A DNA stretch of 5,720 nucleotides from Bryobacterales bacterium. GTDB lineage: Bacteria; Acidobacteriota; Terriglobia; Bryobacterales; Bryobacteraceae. The notes under the pieces are model-generated. The model had not been told where the DNA came from, ran no database searches, and saw only the letters and a list, made by a program, of their open reading frames with translations. Shown piece by piece: positions 1-5,720 of this stretch (position 1 is the first letter of the stretch; the number at the start of each line of letters is the position of its first letter). A program made the position numbers and the translations under genes. The stretch is from contig SHUN01000234.1 of assembly GCA_009697495.1 (NCBI GenBank), positions 1 through 5,720 on the forward strand, given 5' to 3'.

Positions 1-889
1 AGGCAGCGAGGAGAAGCGGAAGAAAGTTCTGCGCCCGCGGCCTGGACACGCCGATTTGGCGGGCATGATCAAGTACAACTACCACGACGCGCGCTACATT
101 TTGGAGCGGGCGAGCGCACGGGAGACGACGGCGCGGGTGGCGGTGGGGGCGATGGCCAAAGAGCTGCTGCGGGAGTTTGGCATTACGGTTTTGAGCCATG
201 TGATTGGCGTTGGGCCGGAGAAGTTGGGGCGGCAGGCGACGTGGGACGAATTGGTGGCGTTGTCGTTGAAAGACGAGGTTTTGTTGGGGTGTGTGGATGC
301 CGAGGCGGAGCAGCGAATGAAAGCCGTGGTGGACGAAGCCTATCGGACAGGCGATACGGTGGGCGGGGTTTTTGAGGTGGTGGCGCATGGATTGCCGATT
401 GGGCTGGGATCGCACATAACGTGGGACTCGCGGCTGGACGGAAAACTGGCGCAGGCGATCGTTTCGATACAGGCGGTGAAGGGCGTCGAGATCGGGTATG
501 CGTCCGAGGGCGCAGAGGCGTTCGGCTCGAAGGTGCAGGACACGATTCACTACAACAAAGAAGACCGCGCGTTCTTCCGGGGCGCCAACCGGGCTGGAGG
601 CTTGGAGGGCGGAATGACGAACGGACAGGACTTGCTGGTGCGCGGATTATTGAAGCCGATATCGACGTTGCGGCGGCCGTTGGCTTCGGTTGACATTTTG
701 ACGCGGGACGCCGAGAAAGCGGCGTATGAGCGGTCCGATGTGGCGGTGGTCCCGGCGGCGGGCGTGATTGGGGAGGCGATGGTGGCGATTGTGCTGGCGC
801 AGGTTTTCCTGGAGAAGTTTGGCGGCGATTCGATGGAGGAGACGCGGCGGAATTATGATGGATATCAAGAGCAGGTGCGAAATTTCTGA
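1..889 (+). CDS. aroC: Chorismate synthase, C-terminal part (5' end outside the window)
   Basis: Chorismate synthase converts 5-enolpyruvylshikimate-3-phosphate to chorismate, the last shikimate-pathway step, using reduced FMN; it is cytosolic and normally a homotetramer. The frame is open from the first bases (codons start at nt 2), and 295 residues are visible. Family hallmarks, numbered from nt 2, are RPRPGHADLAG near residues 11-21, the ERASARET...VAVGAM signature at 35-51, GLEGGMTNG at 200-208, and the RSDVAVVPAAGVIGEAM signature at 244-260. The TTG at nt 56 is not the real start, because the conserved RPGHAD block lies upstream of it in frame. About 100 N-terminal residues are missing compared with the usual 360-390. 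The TGA stop shares its A with the ATG of def. I see no frameshift or lost motif; the identity is secure. Confidence 0.97.
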   Translation, partial: GSEEKRKKVLRPRPGHADLAGMIKYNYHDARYILERASARETTARVAVGAMAKELLREFGITVLSHVIGVGPEKLGRQATWDELVALSLKDEVLLGCVDAEAEQRMKAVVDEAYRTGDTVGGVFEVVAHGLPIGLGSHITWDSRLDGKLAQAIVSIQAVKGVEIGYASEGAEAFGSKVQDTIHYNKEDRAFFRGANRAGGLEGGMTNGQDLLVRGLLKPISTLRRPLASVDILTRDAEKAAYERSDVAVVPAAGVIGEAMVAIVLAQVFLEKFGGDSMEETRRNYDGYQEQVRNF

Positions 890-1401
890 TGATTTTGGAG
901 ATTAAAAAGTACGGAGATTCGGTGCTGGAGACGCCTTGCGCGAAAGTGACGGACTTTGGGAGCGCTCGGTTGCGAACGTTGGTCATCGACATGTTCGAGA
1001 CGATGTGGGCGAACAAAGGAGTGGGGCTGGCTGCGCCGCAGGTGGGCGAGCTGTTGCAGTTGACGGTGATCGACACGTCATCAGGGGAGGAGCCGGACGA
1101 GCGGCTGGTGCTGATCAATCCGGAGATCCTTTCGCTGGAGGGACAGCAGTTGAGCGAGGAAGGCTGCCTGAGTATTCCGGGATTCCGGGAAGATGTACGG
1201 CGGGCGATGGTGGCGAAAGTGAGAGCATTTAACGTGGAAGGGAAGGAGTTTGAAGTGACGGGGGAGGAGCTATTGGCGAGGGCGTTCCAGCATGAGATCG
1301 ACCATTTAAATGGGATTTTGTTTTTGAAGCATCTATCGCCGTTGAAGCGGGACTTGATTCGGCGAAAGATTTCGAAATTGGTGAAGGCGGGCGAGTGGTA
1401 G
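889..1401 (+). CDS. def: Peptide deformylase
   Basis: This cytosolic metalloenzyme removes the N-formyl group from nascent polypeptides at the ribosome. At 170 residues it has normal family length. All three deformylase motifs are intact: GVGLAAPQ (44-51), EGCLS (91-95, with metal ligand Cys93) and QHEIDHLNG (134-142, with metal ligands His135 and His139 and catalytic Glu136). The ATG at 889 overlaps the aroC stop (TGATG). An AGGTG at 873-877, 11 nt upstream, could serve as ribosome-binding site, and the N-terminus MILEIKKYGD fits the family start. The 3' end overlaps fmt by 7 nt, the common def-fmt pairing. The C-terminal tail after the HEIDH helix is short and basic. Nothing suggests inactivation or a specialised paralogue. 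Confidence 0.97.
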   Translation: MILEIKKYGDSVLETPCAKVTDFGSARLRTLVIDMFETMWANKGVGLAAPQVGELLQLTVIDTSSGEEPDERLVLINPEILSLEGQQLSEEGCLSIPGFREDVRRAMVAKVRAFNVEGKEFEVTGEELLARAFQHEIDHLNGILFLKHLSPLKRDLIRRKISKLVKAGEW

Positions 1402-2318
1402 TCGTCTTTATGGGGACGCCGGCGTTCGCGGTGGCTTCGCTGGAGGCGCTGGCGGCGGCCGGGCACACGGTGGCGGCGGTGTATACGCAGCCCGATCGGC
1501 CGAAGGGCCGGGGGCAGGAATTGGCGATCTCGCCGGTGAAGGAGGCGGCGCTGCGGATGGGGTTACCGGTGTATCAGCCGGAGCGAGTGCGCGCGTGTGT
1601 TACGGAGTTAGCGTCGTTTGGGGCGAAGGCGATGGTCGTGGTGGGGTACGGGCAGATATTGCCGCAGGCGGTGATCGATTTGGCTCCATTGGGTATTGTG
1701 AATGTCCATGCGTCTCTGCTGCCGTTGTATCGCGGGGCGGCGCCGATTCAATGGGCGATCGCCAATGGCGAGACGGAGACCGGCGTGACGACGATGCGAA
1801 TCGACGCGGGGCTGGACACGGGCGATATGCTGCGGAAGGCGGAGACTTCGATTGGTCCCGATGAGACTGCGGTTGCCTTGTCGGAGCGGCTGGCGGCGAT
1901 GGGCGCGGAGTTGTTAATTGAGACGTTGGAGATGATGGAGCGGGGGCAGATTGTGCCGGAGCCGCAGGATCATTCTTCGGCGACATTGGCTCCGATTTTG
2001 AAGAAGGAAGATGGGGTGATTGATTGGTCGTTGCCGGCGGCGGTTATTTTTAACCGGTTGCGGGGATTTACGCCGTGGCCAGGGGCGACGACGACGTTTC
2101 GCGGGGCGGGGTTGAAGATTTTGGCGGCTCGGGTTTTGGAGGGGGAAGGGTTGGCGCCGGGAGGTTTGGCGTTTCGGGATCGTCAATTAATGGCTGGGTG
2201 TGGCGGGGGAACGGCGTTGGAACTGGTAGAAGTGCAGCCGGAGGGGCGGAAACGTGTAAGTGGAGACAGTTTCGCGAACGGCGCGCGGATAGTGGAAAAT
2301 GAGGTCCTGGGAATCTAA
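1395..2318 (+). CDS. fmt: Methionyl-tRNA formyltransferase
   Basis: Fmt transfers a formyl group from 10-formyltetrahydrofolate to initiator Met-tRNA and is the counterpart of the deformylase encoded just upstream. The product is 307 residues, the usual length. The GTG at 1395 is chosen because MVVVFMGTPAFAV aligns with the canonical MRIVFMGTPEFAV start, and a GAAGG lies at 1383-1387 with a 7-nt spacer. Visible blocks are TQPDRPKGRG (31-40), VNVHASLLPLYRGAAPIQ (102-119) and the GLDTGDML loop (139-146). The catalytic triad of the family (E. coli Asn108, His110, Asp146) corresponds to Asn103, His105 and Asp141. The C-terminal tRNA-binding domain begins near residue 205, with WSLPAAVIFNRLRGFTPWPG. 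The start codon lies inside def, so translational coupling is likely. Confidence 0.97.
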   Translation: MVVVFMGTPAFAVASLEALAAAGHTVAAVYTQPDRPKGRGQELAISPVKEAALRMGLPVYQPERVRACVTELASFGAKAMVVVGYGQILPQAVIDLAPLGIVNVHASLLPLYRGAAPIQWAIANGETETGVTTMRIDAGLDTGDMLRKAETSIGPDETAVALSERLAAMGAELLIETLEMMERGQIVPEPQDHSSATLAPILKKEDGVIDWSLPAAVIFNRLRGFTPWPGATTTFRGAGLKILAARVLEGEGLAPGGLAFRDRQLMAGCGGGTALELVEVQPEGRKRVSGDSFANGARIVENEVLGI

Positions 2319-2319
2319 C

Positions 2320-3498
2320 ATGAAGTTACCGGTTGGTTATCGCTATTCGGCCTTGTATGCCGGCATACGCAAGACGCAGAAAGATGATTTGGCACTGATT
2401 GTTTCGGATGTGCCGGCGGCGGCGGCGGGCGTGTTCACACAGAACAAGGCGATGGCCGCGCCGGTGATCCTTTCGAAGGAGAATCTGGCGGCTTCGCAGG
2501 GGACAGTGAGGGCGATATTAACGAACGCGGGAAATGCCAATTGCGCGACACGGACGGGGATGAAAGTGGCATTGGCGACGACGCGGGCGCTGGCGAAAGT
2601 GTTGAAAGTACCTGCGAATCAGGTGCTGCCAGCGTCGACGGGGGTGATTGGTGTGGAGTTGGACGGATCGAAAATTATTTCGAATGTTTCGGCGTTGGCG
2701 GACGGGTTGTCGGCGGAGCGATTTGGAGATGTGGTCAACGCGATTATGACGACGGATCTGGCGCCGAAGAAGGCGCATGCGTCGCTGGCGGTGAAGGGCG
2801 GGGTGATTCATCTGGCGGGGATGACGAAGGGTTCGGGGATGATCCAGCCGCTGATGGCTACGACGCTGGGTTATATTGTCACGGACGCGGCGCTGACGGC
2901 TCCTGAGTTACAGCGGATGTTACGAAAAGCGGCGGACCGGAGTTATAACGCGATGAGCGTGGACGGAGATACATCGACGAATGACTCCGTGTATCTGCTG
3001 GCGAACGGGGCGAGCGGGTTGACGATGACTGGCGGCGATAAGGCGTTGTTTGCCCAGGCGCTGACGGTGTTAATGGAAGATTTGGCGAAGCAGATTGCGC
3101 GGGATGGGGAGGGGGCCAAGAAGCTGGTCACGATTGATATTGCGGGGACGCGGTCGGATAAGGAGGCGATGCGGATTGCGCGTTTTATTGGGAATTCGCC
3201 GCTAGTGAAGACGGCGATTGCGGGAAGCGACCCGAACTGGGGACGGATCATGATGGCGGCGGGGAACGCGGGCGTGGATTTTGAGTTGAAGAATGTGGAT
3301 ATCCGGATGCAGGGGCTGCTGGTGTGTAAGGGCGGGCTGGCGAGGGATTTCTCGGAGGCGGAGTTGACGAAGTTGCTGGATGAGCCGGACTGCCATATTT
3401 CGTTTTCGATTCGGGGAGATGGGACGGGGCGGGCGCGGTTCTATACATGTGACTTTACTGAGGGGTATATTCAGATTAATGGGAGCTACCGGACGTAA
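2320..3498 (+). CDS. argJ: Bifunctional glutamate N-acetyltransferase / ornithine acetyltransferase ArgJ
   Basis: ArgJ transfers the acetyl group from N-acetylornithine to glutamate, recycling acetate in arginine biosynthesis; some members also use acetyl-CoA. The precursor cuts itself before a threonine into alpha and beta chains. From the ATG at 2320 it is 392 residues, a typical length. KGSGMIQPLMATTLGYIVTDA carries the Ala180-Thr181 cleavage site and nucleophile (Thr codon 2860-2862). PASTGVIG carries the oxyanion-hole Thr-Gly (107-108). VDGDTSTND, GSDPNWGRIMMAAGNAG and the C-terminal INGSYRT are also standard. An ATG at 2299 would add seven residues and overlap fmt by 20 nt. I prefer 2320 because MKLPVGYRY fits the family start and GGGA (2309-2312) sits 7 nt upstream. 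Whether it is mono- or bifunctional cannot be read from sequence. Confidence 0.96.
   Translation: MKLPVGYRYSALYAGIRKTQKDDLALIVSDVPAAAAGVFTQNKAMAAPVILSKENLAASQGTVRAILTNAGNANCATRTGMKVALATTRALAKVLKVPANQVLPASTGVIGVELDGSKIISNVSALADGLSAERFGDVVNAIMTTDLAPKKAHASLAVKGGVIHLAGMTKGSGMIQPLMATTLGYIVTDAALTAPELQRMLRKAADRSYNAMSVDGDTSTNDSVYLLANGASGLTMTGGDKALFAQALTVLMEDLAKQIARDGEGAKKLVTIDIAGTRSDKEAMRIARFIGNSPLVKTAIAGSDPNWGRIMMAAGNAGVDFELKNVDIRMQGLLVCKGGLARDFSEAELTKLLDEPDCHISFSIRGDGTGRARFYTCDFTEGYIQINGSYRT
2355..2368. repeat. 14-bp perfect palindrome just inside argJ
   Basis: GTATGCCGGCATAC is its own reverse complement, centred 42 nt downstream of the argJ ATG. It encodes part of LYAGIR. About 0.35 perfect 14-bp palindromes are expected by chance in a window this size, so the structure is certain but its meaning is not. 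Confidence 0.4.
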
Positions 3499-3526
3499 GG
3501 GCGCGGCGAGGTGTTAGCCTGAAGGG

Positions 3527-4219
3527 GTGGACTTCCCAGCCATTCGCACAGAAAGCCTAACGAAATCGTACAAATCTGGCGATGAGACTCTTACGGTCTT
3601 CGACGATTTGAACCTGACAGTTACAAAAGGCGAGCGCGTGGCCCTGATCGGGGAATCGGGAACGGGAAAATCGAGTCTTTTGCACTGTTTAGGCGGTCTG
3701 GACAGGCCAAGCAAGGGTAAGATATACTTCGGACAGAACGACCTTCAGGCGCTATCGGAAACTGGGTTGGCTGATTTTCGGAACCGTGAGCTGGGCTTCG
3801 TTTGGCAAACGCACTATTTACTGCCGGAGTTTACAGCGCTGGAAAACGTGATGATGCCGCTCCTGATTCGGGGAGACCAGTATGAAGAGGCTGCGCCGGT
3901 CGCGTTAGCGAGGCTAGATGAAGTTGGGTTGCGAGCACGAGCGCACCACCGGAGCGGCGAACTCTCCGGCGGGGAGCAACAGCGGGTGGTGTTGGCGAGG
4001 GCGCTTGTGGGGCGGCCGAAATATTTGTTCGCCGATGAGCCGACAGGAAATCTGGATGAGCGGACGGGCGCGATGATTTCGAGCCTGTTGAGCGAGCTGC
4101 ATCGGACGCATCAGCTCACATCGATTTATGTCACGCACAATCGTGACTTTGCCCGGTCGTGCGACCGGGTTTTGCGATTACAACACGGAGGACTGGCCGA
4201 TGTAACGGCCGGGGAGTAG
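3527..4219 (+). CDS. lolD: LolD-type ABC transporter ATP-binding protein (lipoprotein release)
   Basis: This is an ABC ATPase of the LolD/MacB (FtsX-partner) class. LolD powers the LolCE inner-membrane complex that releases lipoproteins for transport to the outer membrane. It has 230 residues, all one nucleotide-binding domain: Walker A GESGTGKSS (42-50), Q-loop Gln94, signature LSGGE (146-150), Walker B YLFADEP (166-172), D-loop GNLD (174-177) and switch His204. The stretch FVWQTHYLLPEF followed by TALENVMMPLLI is very close to classical LolD and is the main reason for that name. GTG 3527 is the only plausible start, since an in-frame TAG lies at 3515 and no start codon is nearby downstream. 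Its ribosome-binding site is poor: GAAGGG abuts the start and GAGG is 15 nt away. No permease partner is in the window. Codon usage is less G-rich than in argJ. Confidence 0.88.
   Translation: MDFPAIRTESLTKSYKSGDETLTVFDDLNLTVTKGERVALIGESGTGKSSLLHCLGGLDRPSKGKIYFGQNDLQALSETGLADFRNRELGFVWQTHYLLPEFTALENVMMPLLIRGDQYEEAAPVALARLDEVGLRARAHHRSGELSGGEQQRVVLARALVGRPKYLFADEPTGNLDERTGAMISSLLSELHRTHQLTSIYVTHNRDFARSCDRVLRLQHGGLADVTAGE
4152..4173 (+). terminator. Terminator-like hairpin inside the 3' end of lolD
   Basis: CCCGGTC (4152-4158) and GACCGGG (4163-4169) form a perfect 7-bp GC-rich stem around the loop GTGC, followed directly by TTTT (4170-4173). This is the shape of a Rho-independent terminator reading on the + strand, 46 nt before the lolD stop. 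The T-run is short and then broken by GCG. The bases also encode ARSCDRVL, a region conserved in LolD-like ATPases, so coding constraint may explain it. If active it would act only when lolD translation stalls. Confidence 0.25.
4193..4212 (+). promoter_or_regulatory. Possible hairpin touching the clpC ribosome-binding site
   Basis: CTGGCCG (4193-4199) can pair with CGGCCGG (4206-4212) around the 6-nt loop ATGTAA, with one U-G pair. The right arm includes the first two G residues of the clpC Shine-Dalgarno sequence. Ribosomes finishing lolD would open it, which would suit translational coupling of clpC to lolD. The pairing is visible; the regulatory role is inference. Confidence 0.25.
4211..4216 (+). 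promoter_or_regulatory. Ribosome-binding site of clpC
   Basis: GGGGAG lies 5 nt before the clpC ATG and overlaps the last codons of lolD. It is the clearest Shine-Dalgarno-like sequence at any gene junction in the window and fixes the clpC start. Its first two bases can pair in the hairpin at 4193-4212. Confidence 0.7.
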
Positions 4220-4221
4220 CC

Positions 4222-5720
4222 ATGTTTGAACGATACACCGAGAAAGCCCGCCGGGTCATTTTCTTCGCCCGTTATGAAGCCTCCCAGTTCGGCAGTCCGT
4301 ACATAGAAACAGAGCATCTGTTGCTGGGGCTGCTGCGCGAAGACAAGGCGCTGGCGAACCGCTTTCTGCGGTCGAACGCGGCCATTGAATCGATCCGGAA
4401 ACAGATCGAGGCGCATACAACGATCCGCGAAAAGGTATCGACCTCGGTGGATCTTCCATTGAGCCATGAGTGCAAACGCGTGCTGGCATATGGAGCCGAA
4501 GAGGCCGAGCGGCTGAACCACAAGCACATTGGGACTGAACATCTGATGCTGGGGCTGCTGCGGGAAGAGAAATGCTTCGCGGCGGAGATTCTGCATGAGC
4601 GCGGGCTGCGGTTAACGCAAGTACGGGAAGATATTTCGCGGAGTTCGTCGGAGAAGATCACAACGAACCGTCCGAAGGAGTCGTCGCTGCTGGCCGAATT
4701 TTCCCGCGACCTGACGCAGGCGGCAGTGGACGGCCAGTTGGATCCTCTCATTGGCCGCGATCATGAACTGGAACGGGTGGTGCAGATCCTGTGCCGGCGG
4801 ACGAAGAATAATCCGGTGCTGATCGGTGAGCCGGGCGTTGGCAAGACGGCCATTGTGGAAGGCTTGGCGCAGCGGATCTCCGATGGCGACGTGCCGTCGT
4901 TCCTGAGCGAGAAGCGGATCATGGCGCTGGATTTGTCGTTGATCGTGGCGGGCACGAAGTATCGCGGGCAGTTCGAAGAGCGGCTGAAGACGATCATGAA
5001 GGAGTTGATGGAGAATCAGAACGCCATCATCTTCATTGATGAGTTGCATACGTTGGTGGGCGCGGGATCGGCCGAAGGATCGCTGGACGCGGCCAATATT
5101 CTGAAGCCGGCGCTGAGCCGCGGCGCGATTCAATGCATTGGCGCGACGACGCCGTCGGAGTACCGGAAGTCGATTGAGAAAGACCGGTCGCTGGAGCGGC
5201 GTTTTCAGGCGGTGAAAGTGCCGCCGCCCAACGAGAGCGAAGCGATCAAGATCATGTATGGGATTAAGGAGCGGTATGAGAAATTCCATGCCGTGGCCTA
5301 TACCGATGAGGCGATCGAGACGTCGGTGTTCGCGTCGAGCCGCTTTATCCCGGACCGGTTTCTGCCGGATAAAGCGATCGATTTGATCGACGAGGCGGGC
5401 GCGCGGGTGAAGTTGAAGCAGACTACGCTGCCGACCGATGTTTCCGAGGTACAAAAGCGGATCAAGTTTATTGTGCACCGGATGGAGAACGCGATCGCGA
5501 ACCACGAATTTGAAAAGGCGCGGTTCTACTCCGATGAAGAACGCAAGGAACGCGAAAATCTGCGGGCACTGCGCGATAAGTACAACCTGGACGACACCGC
5601 GACGGGGGTGGTGACCAAGGACGATATTGAAGACGTGGTGGCGCGCTGGACGGGCGTGCCGATGAGCGCGATTCGCGAAGAGGAAGTGGCAAAGCTGCTG
5701 CGGATTGAAATAGAGCTGCA
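4222..5720 (+). CDS. clpC: ClpC-type AAA+ protease ATP-binding subunit (3' end outside the window)
   Basis: ClpC unfolds protein substrates and feeds them to the ClpP peptidase. The first 499 codons are present and the frame stays open to the window end. Two Clp N-terminal repeats are visible, each ending in a TEHL-LGLLRE motif (residues about 5-40 and 81-117). D1 carries Walker A GEPGVGKT (202-209), Walker B IIFIDE (269-274), [10 protein letters not shown], and LERRF with the arginine pair 326-327. [15 protein letters not shown] follows. The middle region around 420-450 ([16 protein letters not shown]) looks like the UVR-type M-domain of ClpC, which ClpA lacks. VARWTGVP begins the link to D2, which lies beyond the window. 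The ATG is 2 nt after the lolD stop and has a strong GGGGAG site. Complete ClpC proteins are about 810-850 residues. ClpC is much likelier than ClpB, whose middle coiled-coil is far longer. Confidence 0.94.
   Translation, partial: MFERYTEKARRVIFFARYEASQFGSPYIETEHLLLGLLREDKALANRFLRSNAAIESIRKQIEAHTTIREKVSTSVDLPLSHECKRVLAYGAEEAERLNHKHIGTEHLMLGLLREEKCFAAEILHERGLRLTQVREDISRSSSEKITTNRPKESSLLAEFSRDLTQAAVDGQLDPLIGRDHELERVVQILCRRTKNNPVLIGEPGVGKTAIVEGLAQRISDGDVPSFLSEKRIMALDLSLIVAGTKYRGQFEERLKTIMKELMENQNAIIFIDELHTLVGAGSAEGSLDAANILKPALSRGAIQCIGATTPSEYRKSIEKDRSLERRFQAVKVPPPNESEAIKIMYGIKERYEKFHAVAYTDEAIETSVFASSRFIPDRFLPDKAIDLIDEAGARVKLKQTTLPTDVSEVQKRIKFIVHRMENAIANHEFEKARFYSDEERKERENLRALRDKYNLDDTATGVVTKDDIEDVVARWTGVPMSAIREEEVAKLLRIEIEL
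5341..5376. repeat. Inverted repeat inside clpC
   Basis: CGCTTTATCC (5341-5350) is the exact reverse complement of GGATAAAGCG (5367-5376). Two more G-C pairs (5352-5353 with 5365-5366) form across a bulged C at 5351, giving a 12-bp stem and an 11-nt loop. It lies over codons for the conserved Clp block [13 protein letters not shown]. No T-run follows, so it is not a terminator. Confidence 0.45.

Larger units (their letters stand above)
1..5720 (+). other. Probable single co-directional gene cluster (operon-like)
   Basis: All six genes are on one strand. Junctions are: 1-nt overlap (aroC/def), 7-nt overlap (def/fmt), 1-nt gap (fmt/argJ), 28-nt gap (argJ/lolD) and 2-nt gap (lolD/clpC). No gap has room for a full promoter or terminator. 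The first four genes are the most tightly joined. The argJ/lolD gap, together with a change in base skew there, is the likeliest boundary if there are two transcription units. Confidence 0.6.

Noticed and set aside
56..58. TTG as the start codon of aroC
   Set aside because: The conserved RPRPGHAD block of chorismate synthase is encoded in frame just upstream, so the gene begins before the window.
183..1466. A 427-codon open frame on the minus strand opposite aroC, def and the start of fmt
   Set aside because: Its product is low-complexity Pro/Arg/Ser-rich sequence, as expected opposite G-rich coding DNA where minus-strand stops are rare. The + strand genes here carry complete family motifs.
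1497..1510. Small hairpin CGGCC-GAAG-GGCCG in fmt
   Set aside because: A 5-bp stem in GC-rich coding DNA is expected by chance, and the bases encode the conserved DRPKGRG motif.
2299..2301. ATG giving a seven-residue longer ArgJ that overlaps fmt by 20 nt
   Set aside because: The extra residues (MRSWESN) do not resemble ArgJ N-termini, and the ribosome-binding site is weaker than that of the ATG at 2320.
2411..2430. GCG/GGC trinucleotide run in argJ
   Set aside because: It encodes the alanine-rich PAAAAGVF segment normal for ArgJ and is too short to be a microsatellite of note.
3499..3526. Terminator or small RNA in the argJ-lolD gap
   Set aside because: Only 28 nt are available, with no stem-loop and no T-run.
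4612..5505. A 297-codon open frame on the minus strand opposite clpC
   Set aside because: It is Arg/His/Leu-rich with no recognisable motif and lies entirely over a well-conserved ClpC coding region.

Overview
This window is ordinary housekeeping DNA. Six protein genes lie head to tail on the + strand with almost no space between them: chorismate synthase (5' end cut by the window), peptide deformylase, methionyl-tRNA formyltransferase, the ArgJ ornithine acetyltransferase, a LolD-type lipoprotein-release ATPase, and a ClpC-type AAA+ unfoldase (3' end cut by the window). I see no RNA gene, mobile element, CRISPR array, toxin, phage gene or defence gene. No gap between genes exceeds 28 nt, so there is no long non-coding stretch to describe.

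Organism: a G+C-rich bacterium. LolD implies a diderm (outer-membrane) cell. A ClpC with two Clp N-repeats and a UVR-like middle domain argues against a typical gamma-proteobacterium, which would carry ClpA. The ClpC N-terminus resembles acidobacterial ClpC proteins as I remember them, so Acidobacteriota (Solibacter/Bryobacter-like) is my best guess. This is inference without a database search.

Layout: 1-889 aroC; 889-1401 def, overlapping aroC by 1 nt; 1395-2318 fmt, overlapping def by 7 nt; 2320-3498 argJ, 1 nt after fmt; 3527-4219 lolD after a 28-nt gap; 4222-5720 clpC, 2 nt after lolD. The first four look like one translationally coupled unit. Def and Fmt are a functional pair: Fmt formylates initiator Met-tRNA and Def removes the formyl group from nascent proteins. 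AroC and ArgJ belong to aromatic and arginine biosynthesis. LolD and ClpC serve the cell envelope and protein quality control.

The most interesting signals are not new genes but structure within coding DNA. There are two hairpins near the lolD/clpC junction: a GC-rich stem followed by TTTT at 4152-4173, and a stem reaching into the clpC ribosome-binding site at 4193-4212. There is a long inverted repeat inside clpC (5341-5376) and a 14-bp perfect palindrome just inside argJ (2355-2368). G-over-C skew drops sharply after argJ. All are modest and partly explained by coding constraint. I do not see a previously undescribed system here.
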